Shown here: one piece after another, positions 23,314-32,005 of the stretch | Numbering within the stretch: position 1 is the stretch's first letter | Layout: each line of letters opens with the position of its first letter | From: an uncultured Collinsella sp. | Lineage (GTDB): Bacteria > Actinomycetota > Coriobacteriia > Coriobacteriales > Coriobacteriaceae | Assembly (NCBI GenBank): GCA_900541015.1 | Contig: UQIB01000024.1 | Location: 1-43,330 of the forward strand | Direction of reading: 5' to 3' | Length of the DNA stretch: 43,330 bases | Notes under the pieces: model-generated | What the model saw: the letters and a program-made list of their open reading frames with translations, nothing else | Database searches by the model: none | What the model was told of the DNA's origin: nothing | Translations under genes and position numbers: made by a program

Positions 23314-24263
23314 GCATCGCCCCATTTGCGAGCGCGCGGGTCAAAAGCGCCGTAAGCAAGGTCGACGACCAGATTGATCACCGAATTCAACAAGGCGATG
23401 ACCAGCAGCACGCCCTGAATCACCGGATAGTCGCGACGCTCGATAGAGCTCGTGACCAGCTGGCCCAAACCGGGGATGTTAAAAATGGCCTCAGTCACCA
23501 CGGCGCCCGTAATCAGGGCGCCAAAAGAATAGCCGACCGAGGTGAGAATCGGCAGCGCTGCGTTGCGCAGGGCATGGGCCAGCACAACGCGAACCTCGGA
23601 GACGCCCTTGGCACGCGCCGTCTTGACGCAGTCGAGCTGCATGGCCTCGATAACGCTCGAACGGGTCATGCGCATGAGCAGGGCCGCCTGCACGCATCCA
23701 AGCGATATGGCCGGCAACGCAAGATAGCGTAAATGGCTGAACCAGCCCTTCGATAGCGGTGCATAGCCGGCCACCGGGAACACACGCAACGTGACGGCAA
23801 ACAGCCACATAAGCATGAGCGCCATCAAAAAGCCGGGTATCGCCACGCCCAAAAGAGCAACGACACGCAAGACCGCGTCGGTGCGCGACCCATGTTTGAG
23901 GGCAGCGACGACGCCGCAGGGCAGTGCAATCAACAGCGCGATGAGCTGTGCCAGAAGCGCGAGCGATAGCGTGGGGCCAAAGTGCTCGGCGATCGCCTGC
24001 GTGACGGGCTGGCGCATAAAATACGAATCGCCCAGGTCGCCGGTAAGCACGCCGCCCATCCACTCAACGTAGCGCTGCGGCAGCGGCTCGTTGAGTCCCA
24101 GGCTATCGTTGACGCGCTCGATCTGGTCGGCCGAAGCCTCCATGCCGAGCATCGAAGAGGCCGGGTCACCCGGTGTGAGATAGATAATCAAAAACACGAC
24201 GACCGAGATGATGAGCATCACCGGAACCATCGCGCCTATACGTTTGAGCGTGTACTTCAACAT
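23310..24263 (-). CDS. Peptide/nickel-type ABC transporter permease (OppB/DppB-like)
   Basis: A 317-residue permease starting MLKYTLKRIGAMVPVMLIIS, with the DppB hallmark LTPGDPASSMLG after the first helix and an EAA loop DCVKTARAKGVSEVRVVLAHALRN read in pieces near residue 210. It forms the channel with the OppC-like protein. It follows the binding-protein gene after an 88-nt gap containing a strong hairpin, which probably lets the binding protein be made in excess over the membrane parts. Confidence 0.9.
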   Translation of the reverse strand: MLKYTLKRIGAMVPVMLIISVVVFLIIYLTPGDPASSMLGMEASADQIERVNDSLGLNEPLPQRYVEWMGGVLTGDLGDSYFMRQPVTQAIAEHFGPTLSLALLAQLIALLIALPCGVVAALKHGSRTDAVLRVVALLGVAIPGFLMALMLMWLFAVTLRVFPVAGYAPLSKGWFSHLRYLALPAISLGCVQAALLMRMTRSSVIEAMQLDCVKTARAKGVSEVRVVLAHALRNAALPILTSVGYSFGALITGAVVTEAIFNIPGLGQLVTSSIERRDYPVIQGVLLVIALLNSVINLVVDLAYGAFDPRARKWGDA

Positions 24264-24297
24264 GCGAGGCGTCTATTTCCCCTCTGAACGTGGACAG

Positions 24298-24341
24298 GGC
24301 GTGGCGGCCACAGGGGACCAGACCCCTCAAGCCGCCACGCC
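24298..24341 (-). terminator. Intercistronic hairpin after the binding-protein gene
   Basis: An 11-bp perfect stem (24298-24308 with 24331-24341, GGCGTGGCGGC type) with an inner AGGGG/CCCCT pairing lies 10 nt after the binding-protein stop. There is no U-run on the minus strand, so it is more likely an mRNA 3'-end stabiliser or attenuator than a full terminator. Confidence 0.55.
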
Positions 24342-24351
24342 ATCTATTGCA

Positions 24352-25962
24352 TTACTCCGGACGCTTGGCATTCCAAACGATGGCGCCGTCGAGCACCTCG
24401 ACGTCCTCGACGTCTGCCTGGGTGCCCGTGATGGAAGCGTAGTGGCAAAGCGGCTCGATGACGGCGATCTCATAGAGGCGCTCCTGAGCCTCGGCCCACT
24501 TCTTGGCCGCGGCGTCGGTGTCCTTGGCGGTGCGGGTCTCGGCCACGAGCTTGAGCGCCTTCTCGTCGGACAGGCCATAGAAGGCCTTGGAGACCGAGAG
24601 GGACTGGGCCGGGATGGGCTTGTAGTTGGTGGAGGCCACAAAGAGGTCCCACTGCTCGGGCTTGCTGGAGCGGATGTCCATAAAGGTCGCGAACTCGTAG
24701 CTGTCGACCTCGGCGGTGAAGCCGGCCTTCTCGAGCTGCTCCTGCAGCGCGACGGTGGCGTTGTACATATCCTTGTAGTCGGGGGTGGTCAACAGCTTGA
24801 CCGTCTCACCGGCATAGGAGGTCTTGGCCAGAGCCTTCTTGGCGGCCTTGGCGTCGGCCTGGTTGAAGTACTTCTTGCCCGCGTCGGTCGCCCACTGAGT
24901 GTTCTCGGGGTTGCCAAGGTTGGGATCGATGTTGAAGAGCTCCTTCTCGCCATAGGCGGCAAGAGCGGCCGCCTCGCAGTCGATAGCCATGAGAGCGCAC
25001 TTGCGGATCTCCTCGTCGGCGAAGACGCCCTCGTTCATGTTGAGGAAGGCGGTCAGAACGCCGGCGTTATGGGTGTAGAGCTTGACGTCGTCGTTGCCGT
25101 CGAAGTCGTGGTAGTTCTCGGTGGGGATCTCGCCAGCGATATCGTACTCGCCGGTCTCAAACCCGCTCACACGCGTGGAGGCCTCGGTCACGAACTGATA
25201 GTAGATGTCCTTGGTAGGCGCGGAGACCTTGCCGGTGTAGCCCGAAGCCTTGCCGTGGGCGGCGACATAGTCCTCGTAGCGGGTGAGATGGATGTACTGG
25301 TCCTGCTTCCACTCCACCAACTTGTAGGCACCGGTACCCACGTATTCGGTCACGCCGGTATCGCCCGCGGCCTCGATGACCTCGGAGGGGAAGATGCCCG
25401 GATACTGGGAGTGGTTGCCCAGGATGATCAGAAAGTCGATGGCGGGCTCGGTCAGCGTGCAGGTGACCTCGTGGTCGCCCGAGGCGGCGAAGGTGGCGCC
25501 GGGCAGCAGGCTCGCGGCGCGGTCGTTGACGGTGAGCCAGCGGTTCATCGAGGCCACGACGTCCTCGGAGCCAAACTCCTTGCCGTTGTGGAAGGTGACG
25601 CCCTCGCGCAGCTTGATGGTGTAGGTCAGGCCGTCGTCGGAGACCTCATAACCCTTGGCCAGCACGGGCTGGGGCTCGTAGTCGCTATCGAGGCCAAAGA
25701 GCGGCTCGACGACGTTGCAGATGATGTCCATGGTCACAAGCGACGACGTGGTGTGCGGATCGAGACCGTCCGGGCTCGCCGGTAACGCGATCTGCAGCTC
25801 GTCGCGATACTCCACATCCTGGCCGGAGGCAGCGGCGCTACCGCTCTCGGCGCCCGAACCGCCGCAGCCGGTGAGGCCGAGGCCCGCCATGACGCACAGG
25901 GCAGCGGAGCCGGTCAGAAAACCGCGACGGGAAACGCCCGCCTTGAATAGGTCGTTGTTCAT
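24352..25962 (-). CDS. ABC transporter substrate-binding lipoprotein (OppA/DppA-like, Tat-type signal)
   Basis: A 536-residue extracytoplasmic binding protein of SBP family 5. The N-terminus MNNDLFKAGVSRRGFLTGSA has a twin-arginine motif, followed by a hydrophobic stretch and the lipobox LTGC; Cys would be the lipidated residue. The mature part begins with a Gly/Ser/Ala-rich linker and contains LPASPDGLDPHTTSSLVTMD, usual for this family. Substrates include peptides, nickel chelates and other small molecules; the sequence does not say which. The ATG at 25962 has AAAGGAA. Being sandwiched between two DCCP reductase genes, its ligand could be their substrate. Confidence 0.9.
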   Translation of the reverse strand: MNNDLFKAGVSRRGFLTGSAALCVMAGLGLTGCGGSGAESGSAAASGQDVEYRDELQIALPASPDGLDPHTTSSLVTMDIICNVVEPLFGLDSDYEPQPVLAKGYEVSDDGLTYTIKLREGVTFHNGKEFGSEDVVASMNRWLTVNDRAASLLPGATFAASGDHEVTCTLTEPAIDFLIILGNHSQYPGIFPSEVIEAAGDTGVTEYVGTGAYKLVEWKQDQYIHLTRYEDYVAAHGKASGYTGKVSAPTKDIYYQFVTEASTRVSGFETGEYDIAGEIPTENYHDFDGNDDVKLYTHNAGVLTAFLNMNEGVFADEEIRKCALMAIDCEAAALAAYGEKELFNIDPNLGNPENTQWATDAGKKYFNQADAKAAKKALAKTSYAGETVKLLTTPDYKDMYNATVALQEQLEKAGFTAEVDSYEFATFMDIRSSKPEQWDLFVASTNYKPIPAQSLSVSKAFYGLSDEKALKLVAETRTAKDTDAAAKKWAEAQERLYEIAVIEPLCHYASITGTQADVEDVEVLDGAIVWNAKRPE

Positions 25963-25997
25963 TGAGTTCCTTTCGTGTCTGAACAAACGGATAGAAT

Positions 25998-26030
25998 CTG
26001 CCGGGACGGCAGAAATCCCCGCCCCGGCAG
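25998..26030 (-). terminator. Hairpin between DCCP2 and the binding-protein gene
   Basis: CTGCCGGG at 25998-26005 pairs with CCCGGCAG at 26023-26030, with extra GC pairing inside. On the minus strand it is followed by ATTCTATCCGTTTGTTC, a poor U-run. It may attenuate or process the transcript between DCCP2 and the importer genes. The 184-nt gap also holds a small CCTATC/GATAGG hairpin at 26098-26114. Confidence 0.4.
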
Positions 26031-26146
26031 CTATGCGAAGCCAATCGGCGCCCTGCGGTGCATCCGGACACCAACTGGCATGACAACAGAGAAATCCCTA
26101 TCGCGTGGATAGGAACACCCGGCGGCGCAGCTTGGCGCAGGTGCGG

Positions 26147-27430
26147 CTAAATCGTCTCGAGGAAGGCCTCGATGCGGGTCTGGAGCTGACCGGCATCCTC
26201 GCCGGCGTAGTCGGTCGTGATGTGCATAAACGGGATGCCCGCCTCCTCGGCGGCCTTCTCCACGGCAAACGACTCCATCTCGTAGAGCGTGCAGAACTGC
26301 AGGGCCACGTCGACGATGCCGTCGGCATGCAGGTCCTTGGCCATCTGGACAATGTCCTTCATACGCTGGTCGTTGGGCGTAAAGACAGCGCAGTTGATCT
26401 TAAAGTAGCGCTCGGCGATGGCATCGAGCATCTCGTCGACCGTCTCGCCGGACTCGTCGACCAGGTCCTTGTAGTAGCGCGAGCCCGTGCAGGACTCCTC
26501 GCCCACCACGACGCCGCCGGCCTTCTCGATGAGGTTGAACAGCTTCCAGTTGGGCACGGCCATGGGCGTACCGGTGTACAGGATGCGCTTGGTCCCCTTG
26601 GGCGCCACGCCCTCGCCGGCCTCGACACGCTGCTCGCACTCAGCCGCCATATCGTTAATGGCTCCGGTCAGACGCGGCGTGTCGTCCATAAAGGCGGCCT
26701 GAACGGTCAGCAGGCTATCGAGACCGCTGATGGGCGCCGGATCGGCAGCGCGCGTGGCTGCGAGGCGCTGCAGGGCGCGACGCTTCTCATTGACGGCGTG
26801 GATGGCGGCCTTGAGGCGCTCGGGCGTAATCGTAACGCCACACTCTTCCTCGATCTTGGCGGCGAGCTTCTTGACCTCGGCCTTCCAGGTCACGAGCGTC
26901 GACTCGTCGTGCACGTTGGGAATATCCATGACGTACATGTTCTTTTGCGTGGCAAAGAACTCGTAGGCTTTCTTCTTGCCGTCGCAGGTGTTCTCGCCCA
27001 CCACCAGATCACTCGACTCAATGTAGGGGCAGACCTCGCCCAACTTAAAGCCGGCAAAACTCTTGATAAGCGGACAGGTGTTGCGCGGCAGGTGCTCCTC
27101 GACCTTGTCCGTTGCCCAATCGGCACCCGAGCACAGGCCCACGGGAATGCCGTCACAGGCGAGCACGATCTCCTCGGGCACGTAGACGCAGAACGAGCCC
27201 ACGATCTTGGTGGCCTCGCCAGCCTCCTTCTTGTCGAGCATCTCCTTAATGCGGCCGCTATGGATGTTGGTGGCCACAAAGTCCAGGTAGGACGTTGACT
27301 TGGGGCGGTTGTTCTGCGACAGGAACATGTCCCCGTACATCTGGCCCACGGCGCCCAGCAGCATGTCGTGGTCGGCAAGATTCATGCCGAGGCTCTCCCA
27401 CATCGGATGGAAATCGAATTCTTCAGCCAT
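26147..27430 (-). CDS. Double-cubane-cluster anaerobic reductase (HgdB/YjiM family), DCCP2
   Basis: A 427-residue COG1775 protein related to DCCP1 but with a longer N-terminus (about 40 extra residues). Conserved cysteine segments are GSFCVYVPEEIVLAC near residue 80, NTCPLIKSFAGFK near 118, GEVCPYIESSDLVVGENTCDGK near 132-150, then GEESCTGSRYY and LQFCTLYEMES. All likely cluster ligands of DCCP1 have counterparts here except the TGCP cysteine, which is TGTP. It begins the 13-kb gene series; GAGGGGAA precedes the ATG. The difference in size recalls alpha/beta dehydratase subunits, so a DCCP1-DCCP2 heterodimer is possible as well as two separate homodimers. Confidence 0.85.
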   Translation of the reverse strand: MAEEFDFHPMWESLGMNLADHDMLLGAVGQMYGDMFLSQNNRPKSTSYLDFVATNIHSGRIKEMLDKKEAGEATKIVGSFCVYVPEEIVLACDGIPVGLCSGADWATDKVEEHLPRNTCPLIKSFAGFKLGEVCPYIESSDLVVGENTCDGKKKAYEFFATQKNMYVMDIPNVHDESTLVTWKAEVKKLAAKIEEECGVTITPERLKAAIHAVNEKRRALQRLAATRAADPAPISGLDSLLTVQAAFMDDTPRLTGAINDMAAECEQRVEAGEGVAPKGTKRILYTGTPMAVPNWKLFNLIEKAGGVVVGEESCTGSRYYKDLVDESGETVDEMLDAIAERYFKINCAVFTPNDQRMKDIVQMAKDLHADGIVDVALQFCTLYEMESFAVEKAAEEAGIPFMHITTDYAGEDAGQLQTRIEAFLETI

Positions 27431-27593
27431 GACGGTTCCCCTCTCGAACCAAAAACGGATAACAGCGGTATCGATGCACGACGGACGGCGATTGCCCGGC
27501 CGTGCTCAAACCCGGAATTTTAGGGAACCTGCCTTGCGGACGGTTATTTAGTTGTGCATCGTCTCTCCCGGAGCCGTGAACATACCTGCTCAT
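27423..27593 (-). CDS. Possible small upstream ORF overlapping the DCCP2 start
   Basis: A 56-codon frame starting MSRYVHGSGRDDAQL. Its ATG overlaps the stop of the 22-codon frame above it (ATGA junction), and its own TGA overlaps the DCCP2 start by 8 nt. No family was recognised and the composition is not strongly protein-like. The nested overlaps are what makes it notable. Confidence 0.2.
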   Translation of the reverse strand: MSRYVHGSGRDDAQLNNRPQGRFPKIPGLSTAGQSPSVVHRYRCYPFLVREGNRHG

Positions 27594-27658
27594 ATGCGGC
27601 TCCGAGCCATATACAGGGCACGCGCGACAACGCGACGCGAATATGTCTTCTGCGGCAT
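27590..27658 (-). CDS. Possible 22-residue leader peptide upstream of DCCP2
   Basis: The frame MPQKTYSRRVVARALYMARS(RI) is preceded by AAAAGGAGG, 8 nt before the ATG, one of the strongest ribosome sites in the window. A TATAGT -10-like box lies about 30 nt further up on the minus strand. It may be a regulatory leader peptide or a small basic protein. The rest of 27659-27812 shows no gene. Confidence 0.3.
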   Translation of the reverse strand: MPQKTYSRRVVARALYMARSRI

Positions 27659-27812
27659 CGGCGCGCCCTCCTTTTCTCGTCGAAGGTTACTATATCAACG
27701 ATTGTCGTCGAGACGAACACCGTTGACATTCGTACGACAGCGTCGTGTGCCGTCGTTTAATAAATTATTACCTTGATTGATAAGAGTCTGTCATCTCTCA
27801 TTCGACGAACGA

Positions 27813-27849
27813 CAAAAACAAAGCCGCCGAGGCTTATATCCCCGACGGC
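27813..27849 (-). terminator. Intrinsic terminator after modC
   Basis: GCCGCCGAGG at 27823-27832 pairs with CCCCGACGGC ending at 27849 (G-U at one position). On the minus strand the stem is followed by TTTGTTTTTGTC. It lies 11 nt after the modC stop and ends the modABC transcript. Confidence 0.8.
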
Positions 27850-27860
27850 ATTACCCGGCG

Positions 27861-28931
27861 CTATCGACAAACCAAATGGATCTTACTCGCATCGAAGTGC
27901 ATGCGCAGCGTCTCGCCTGCTTGCGGCAGCTCGTCGACAGGCACGCCCACCTTGTTGACCTTCCACTGCAGACGCGTGGGCGCATCAGCGCGCGGCACGT
28001 CCAGCAGCACCAGCCGCTCAAAGCGCGAATCGCTCACACGGGCCACATGCAAATCGTAGCTGTTACGGCCCCGCTCAACGCGATTGTCAACATGGAAATA
28101 GCTTGCGCGAACGCCCAGGTACGCCACATTATCGGGGACCGCGCGGCCCACGTTAAAGGTCATGCCCCAGTCGAGGGCCTCAACTTCTTCGTCGCCGATC
28201 TTGCGCGCCCGGCTTGTGTTCTTGCAGCCCGTCAGGCGCAGCGCCGCCAGCGTCTGCGGACGGCGAACCACGTCCTCGACGGAGCCGATCTCCTCAACAT
28301 GCCCGTCATGCATCACGCAGATACGCTGGCACAGGCGGCACGCTTCGTCGATGTCGTGGCTCACGTAGAGGACGGTGCGGTTGCACACATCGAACAGGTC
28401 GAGCATGTTCTGCTCGAGCGCGCTCTTAAGATAGGAATCGAGCGCGCTCATGGGCTCGTCGAACATAAAGATGCCCGGATGCGCCGCCACCATGCGCGCA
28501 AGCGCCACACGTTGCTGCTGACCGCCCGAGAGTCGCGCGGGATAGCGGTCGGCAAAATCGGCTAGACCGAAAATGCTCAGATAGCGCTCGGCGAGCTTTT
28601 TGCGCGCGGCAGCGTCGCCCGCATCCTTTACACCGGCGCATACGTTATCGGCCACTGTCATGTTAGGAAACAGCTGATAGTTTTGGAACAGCAGAGCGCA
28701 TTTGCGCTCCTGGGGCGACAGGTTGATGCCCGCCGCCGAGTCAAAAAAGGTCACGCCGTTGACGACGATCTTGCCCTCGTCGGGCGTCTCCACACCGGCA
28801 ATGCAGCGCAGTGTGCAGCTCTTGCCGCAACCTGAGGCACCGAGCAGCGCCACGCGCTCCTCGCCGGCCTCAAGCTGTATGTCGAGCATAAACCCGGGGT
28901 AGTGCTTTTTTATATCCAGAACGAGCGACAT
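27861..28931 (-). CDS. modC: Molybdate ABC transporter ATP-binding protein ModC
   Basis: A 356-residue ABC ATPase with Walker A GASGCGKSC near residue 32, signature LSGGQQQRVALARM, Walker B IFMFDEPMSALD, and a C-terminal TOBE-like domain from about residue 285 that in ModC can bind molybdate. A short Q-loop segment LLFQNYQLFPNMTVADNV is visible. It follows modB by 3 nt. Given modA and modB alongside and moeA/mogA next door, molybdate (or tungstate) is the likely substrate, feeding the FdhF cofactor. Confidence 0.9.
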   Translation of the reverse strand: MSLVLDIKKHYPGFMLDIQLEAGEERVALLGASGCGKSCTLRCIAGVETPDEGKIVVNGVTFFDSAAGINLSPQERKCALLFQNYQLFPNMTVADNVCAGVKDAGDAAARKKLAERYLSIFGLADFADRYPARLSGGQQQRVALARMVAAHPGIFMFDEPMSALDSYLKSALEQNMLDLFDVCNRTVLYVSHDIDEACRLCQRICVMHDGHVEEIGSVEDVVRRPQTLAALRLTGCKNTSRARKIGDEEVEALDWGMTFNVGRAVPDNVAYLGVRASYFHVDNRVERGRNSYDLHVARVSDSRFERLVLLDVPRADAPTRLQWKVNKVGVPVDELPQAGETLRMHFDASKIHLVCR

Positions 28932-28934
28932 GGC

Positions 28935-30377
28935 CTATCGACCTCCCTGCGGCACCGTATCATCGCGCATGAGCTCGGCCAGCGCCTCGCGATCGATACG
29001 CAAGGCATCGCCGCCCGCCGGGTCGAGCGAATCGCCCTGCCCGGTAAGATCTTTGGCCTGTTTGCGCTCAGCACGGGAGAGACCACGCTCGCGATACTTT
29101 TGCGAATGCGCCGTGTACATGTTGATGAACAGGATGACTAGGAAGCTGAACGCTATTACGACCACGACCCAAAAGAGGGCCACCGACGTATTGCCGCCCA
29201 TCCACTCAAAGTAGATGGCGATGGGGATGGTCTGCGTAATACCGGCGTAGTTGCCCGCAAAGAACAGCGTGCAGCCAAACTCGCCCATCGCGCGAGCAAA
29301 GGCGAGCACCGTGCCGGCGGCGATAGAGGGCCAGCCGAGCGGCATCATGAGCTTGGCAAAGATGCGACGCTCGGACCAGCCCAACGTGCGCGCCGCATCG
29401 AGCATCTGCGTGTCGAGACTCTCGAAGGCACCGAGCGTCGTACGGTAGACCAGGGGAAACGACACCACCACGGCAGATATCACCGCCGCGGGCCAGGTAA
29501 AGACGATTGAGACGCCGTGCGCGATGAGCCACTGGCCCACCCCGGTCGAGCGGCCAAACAGCATGAGGAGCAGAAAGCCGCAAACCGTGGGCGGCAACAC
29601 CATGGGGATGGTAAAGACCGAGTCGAGCAAACCCTTGATACGACTCGAGGTACCCATAGTCTTCCACGCGGCGAACAGGCCCAGCGCAAAGGAGATCAGC
29701 AGGGCAAGGCCGCTCGTTTTTATGGACACCCAAAACGGGCGATAGTCGATACCGCCCAAAAAGGAAGTCAGAGAGGTCAAGGGCCCCTGCTCGTCCCGCA
29801 ACACGATAGACGACGCTTCTACCATTTGAGCGCTATCAAGCCAACGCGCGCCGCCCTTGGCCTCACCCGAGGCTGATGCAATCACCACATAGCGGTCCCC
29901 ATCCGCACCGCGCTCGTCAAAGCCATAGGTATACCCGCCGGTCTCAAACGTTGTTTCCGCCGTGACATACCAAGGAAGATCCACGTCCCCTAGCTGCGCA
30001 CCTCCCATGCAGTTTGCGCTGTCGAGCTCACAGACGAGGGCCTTGAGACCCGATACGCACTCGTTGTCCTGCGGATCCAACCCATACCTCTCGACCGCCT
30101 TGGGCGATATCCACACCACAACGCAATCGGCAGCAGGCGCCACTACAAGGTCCACGTCCTCGTCAACGGGAAACCGGTAGCCCTCAGGCTGGCCCCCCAT
30201 GGCACGAGCGGTCCCCTTGGCCAACCGCTCAAAACCCTCGATCCCATAGGAAAGCCCATGAGCGGTCGCAGCAACCTGGGCCCCGTCCTCAGCGTCCCCA
30301 GCAAACGCAAATCCCGGCACCCAGCAAAGCACGAAGGTCAAAGCACAGGCGACAAGCATGCGGAATCTATTAAGCAC
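28935..30377 (-). CDS. modB: Molybdate ABC transporter permease ModB with large extracytoplasmic N-terminal domain
   Basis: A 480-residue protein, about twice the usual ModB length of 220-270. Residues 1-25 (GTG start at 30377, GGAG at 7 nt) look like a signal peptide or anchor: LNRFRMLVACALTFVLCWVP. Residues about 26-215 form a soluble extracytoplasmic domain with four cysteines (in AADCVVV, NECVSG, VCELDSANC) and no recognised family. From about 220 on it is a standard ModB permease: VFTIPMVLPPTVCGFLLLML and the EAA loop DAARTLGWSERRIFAKLMMP. A charged cytoplasmic tail ends the protein. The extra domain might hold or sense substrate alongside ModA. Confidence 0.88.
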   Translation of the reverse strand: MLNRFRMLVACALTFVLCWVPGFAFAGDAEDGAQVAATAHGLSYGIEGFERLAKGTARAMGGQPEGYRFPVDEDVDLVVAPAADCVVVWISPKAVERYGLDPQDNECVSGLKALVCELDSANCMGGAQLGDVDLPWYVTAETTFETGGYTYGFDERGADGDRYVVIASASGEAKGGARWLDSAQMVEASSIVLRDEQGPLTSLTSFLGGIDYRPFWVSIKTSGLALLISFALGLFAAWKTMGTSSRIKGLLDSVFTIPMVLPPTVCGFLLLMLFGRSTGVGQWLIAHGVSIVFTWPAAVISAVVVSFPLVYRTTLGAFESLDTQMLDAARTLGWSERRIFAKLMMPLGWPSIAAGTVLAFARAMGEFGCTLFFAGNYAGITQTIPIAIYFEWMGGNTSVALFWVVVVIAFSFLVILFINMYTAHSQKYRERGLSRAERKQAKDLTGQGDSLDPAGGDALRIDREALAELMRDDTVPQGGR

Positions 30378-30445
30378 GAAAAGCTCCAAGCGAATACAAG
30401 GACGGAGTGAAACACAAAACGATGGAATTATCGCGCCAAGCCGCA

Positions 30446-31312
30446 CTACGCGGAAAGCTCAAAGCCGTACTTAGCCCAAATCTTCTGAGCCTTCTTGTTG
30501 GTCAGACAGAAGTCGATGAACGCCTTGGCTTCGTCGGCATGCTCGGAGCTCTCGGCGACAGCGCCCGGATACACGATGGGCTTGTGCGAATCCTCGGGGC
30601 ACACAAAGGCCTCCTCGATGCCGTCGTAGCGGAAGATGTCGGAGCTGTAGACAAAGCCAGCCACGCAGTCGCCTGTGGACACATAGGCAGCTGCGGTGCC
30701 CACTTTATCGGCCAGTGCGACCTTGTCGGCGATCTCGGGAGTATACTCGCCGTCGTCGCCCTCGGTGCCGGTGTAGAGGCCCACGGAAGCCAGCGCCTGG
30801 TTGGCGTACTTGCCGGCGGGAACGGTCTTGGCGTCGCCGAGGGCGATCTTGCCGTCCAGGTTCGCGACGTCGGCGATGGCCTCGATCTTGGTGTCGGAGC
30901 CCTCAGCGCGAATAATCACGAGGTCGTTGACGAACATGTCCTCACGCGTGTCGGCGTCGACGAGCTCGGCGGTCTCAGCGTCGTCCATGGTGCCCTTGGA
31001 AGCGGTGATGAGCAGGTCGACCGTGGCGCCGGCACGCATCTGCTCAACGAGGTCGCCGGAGGCCTTAAACTGCGTATCGGCAAAGGTGGTGCCGGTCTGG
31101 TCGGTGTAGAGCTCCTGGACCTCGGGAAGGGCCTTCTCGAGGGAGTTGGCAGCGAAAACCTGAAGCTCGACAGCCTTCTTGGAAGATGCCTTAGCAGAAC
31201 CGGCATCGGAGCCAGTCGGCTCGGACGTCTTGTTGCCGGAGCAGCCGGCAAGGCCAAGGCCGGCAGCAGCAGAAAGCGAGACAAAACCGCGGCGTGAAAC
31301 CATATCGAACAT
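30446..31312 (-). CDS. modA: Molybdate ABC transporter substrate-binding lipoprotein ModA
   Basis: A 288-residue binding protein. The N-terminus MFDMVSRRGFVSLSAAAGLG has a twin-arginine motif and is followed by lipobox LAGC, so it should be a Tat-exported lipoprotein. ELQVFAANSLEKALPEVQEL is the typical ModA start of the mature fold, and KVGTAAAYVSTGDCVAGFVY is the hinge-region segment. ATG at 31312 is used because AAAGGG lies 6 nt ahead; a TTG two codons earlier is poorly spaced. It is first in the modABC transcript, with a palindromic site upstream. Confidence 0.9.
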   Translation of the reverse strand: MFDMVSRRGFVSLSAAAGLGLAGCSGNKTSEPTGSDAGSAKASSKKAVELQVFAANSLEKALPEVQELYTDQTGTTFADTQFKASGDLVEQMRAGATVDLLITASKGTMDDAETAELVDADTREDMFVNDLVIIRAEGSDTKIEAIADVANLDGKIALGDAKTVPAGKYANQALASVGLYTGTEGDDGEYTPEIADKVALADKVGTAAAYVSTGDCVAGFVYSSDIFRYDGIEEAFVCPEDSHKPIVYPGAVAESSEHADEAKAFIDFCLTNKKAQKIWAKYGFELSA

Positions 31313-31372
31313 ATTCAACCCTTTCGGATCTTGTGCCCGGGCACCCCGCCGCGGGCTTTAATCTGCAATCAG

Positions 31373-31425
31373 ATTATACTTCTGCGCGAATAATGATAGT
31401 GAAATATTATTCTCGTCAGAGAATA
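31373..31425 (-). promoter_or_regulatory. modA promoter region with palindromic operator
   Basis: On the minus strand a TATAAT box lies at 31378-31373, about 60 nt before the modA start. Just upstream is TATTCTC-GTCA-GAGAATA (31408-31425), a perfect 7-bp palindrome, overlapping a second one, GAATAAT...ATTATTC (31388-31412). The -35 is weak. Overlapping palindromes at this place suggest control by a dimeric regulator. It does not match the E. coli ModE box as I know it. Confidence 0.5.
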
Positions 31426-31465
31426 TAGTTTCAAGTTACCATGCACCTCGGCGTCGATTCGGCGG

Positions 31466-31502
31466 AAAACAAAGGCGGAGCAGCCGTTCAGGTCGCCCCG
31501 CC
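31466..31502 (-). terminator. Intrinsic terminator after mogA
   Basis: GGCGGAGC (31474-31481) pairs with GCCCCGCC (31495-31502) with one G-U on the minus strand. The stem is followed there by TTTGTTTTCC. It separates the moeA-mogA transcript from the modA promoter. Confidence 0.75.
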
Positions 31503-31515
31503 GCAGGTAAACCGC

Positions 31516-31995
31516 TTAGTTGGTATGTCCGCCGCCCGCCGTCATCTGAGCCGCATGCTCCAGCTGGTCTGCTATGGCCTCCCAGCTTTCGCGGGCGGCC
31601 TTCGTAGAACCGGGAAAGTTTACGACAAGTGTATGACCTCGTTGCATGCAAATAGCGCGCGAGAGCATGGCGCGGCGCGTCTTGGTCATGGAGTAGGCAC
31701 GAATTGCCTCGGCAATACCCGGCACATCGCGGTCGCAGACGGAACGCGTCGCCTCGGGCGTCACATCGCGCATCGAAAGCCCCGTGCCGCCGCAGGTGAG
31801 CACGACATTGGCGTGGCACTCATCGGCGGCTTCCACAATGGCATCACCGATCTCGCTGACGTCGTCGCGCACGACCACATGTGAGGCGACCGTCCAGCCC
31901 TGTGCTTCGATAAGTTCCTCGAGTGCGGCTCCGGCCTCATCCTGCAAAAGATCGCGTGTGTCCGAGCACGTCACGATCGATATCTTCAGCTCCAT
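31516..31995 (-). CDS. mogA: Molybdopterin adenylyltransferase-like protein, MogA/MoaB family
   Basis: A 159-residue protein with the MoCF-binding fold. It begins MELKISIVTCSDTRDLLQDE and has the signature LTCGGTGLSMRDVTPEATR followed by RRAMLSRAICMQRG. MogA adenylylates molybdopterin before metal insertion by MoeA; MoaB proteins are close relatives, and the sequence alone does not separate them. The ATG at 31995 has AGGGGGAA. It lies 10 nt after moeA, so the two last steps of cofactor assembly are co-transcribed. Confidence 0.85.
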   Translation of the reverse strand: MELKISIVTCSDTRDLLQDEAGAALEELIEAQGWTVASHVVVRDDVSEIGDAIVEAADECHANVVLTCGGTGLSMRDVTPEATRSVCDRDVPGIAEAIRAYSMTKTRRAMLSRAICMQRGHTLVVNFPGSTKAARESWEAIADQLEHAAQMTAGGGHTN

Positions 31996-32005
31996 AGCAT
32001 TCCCC

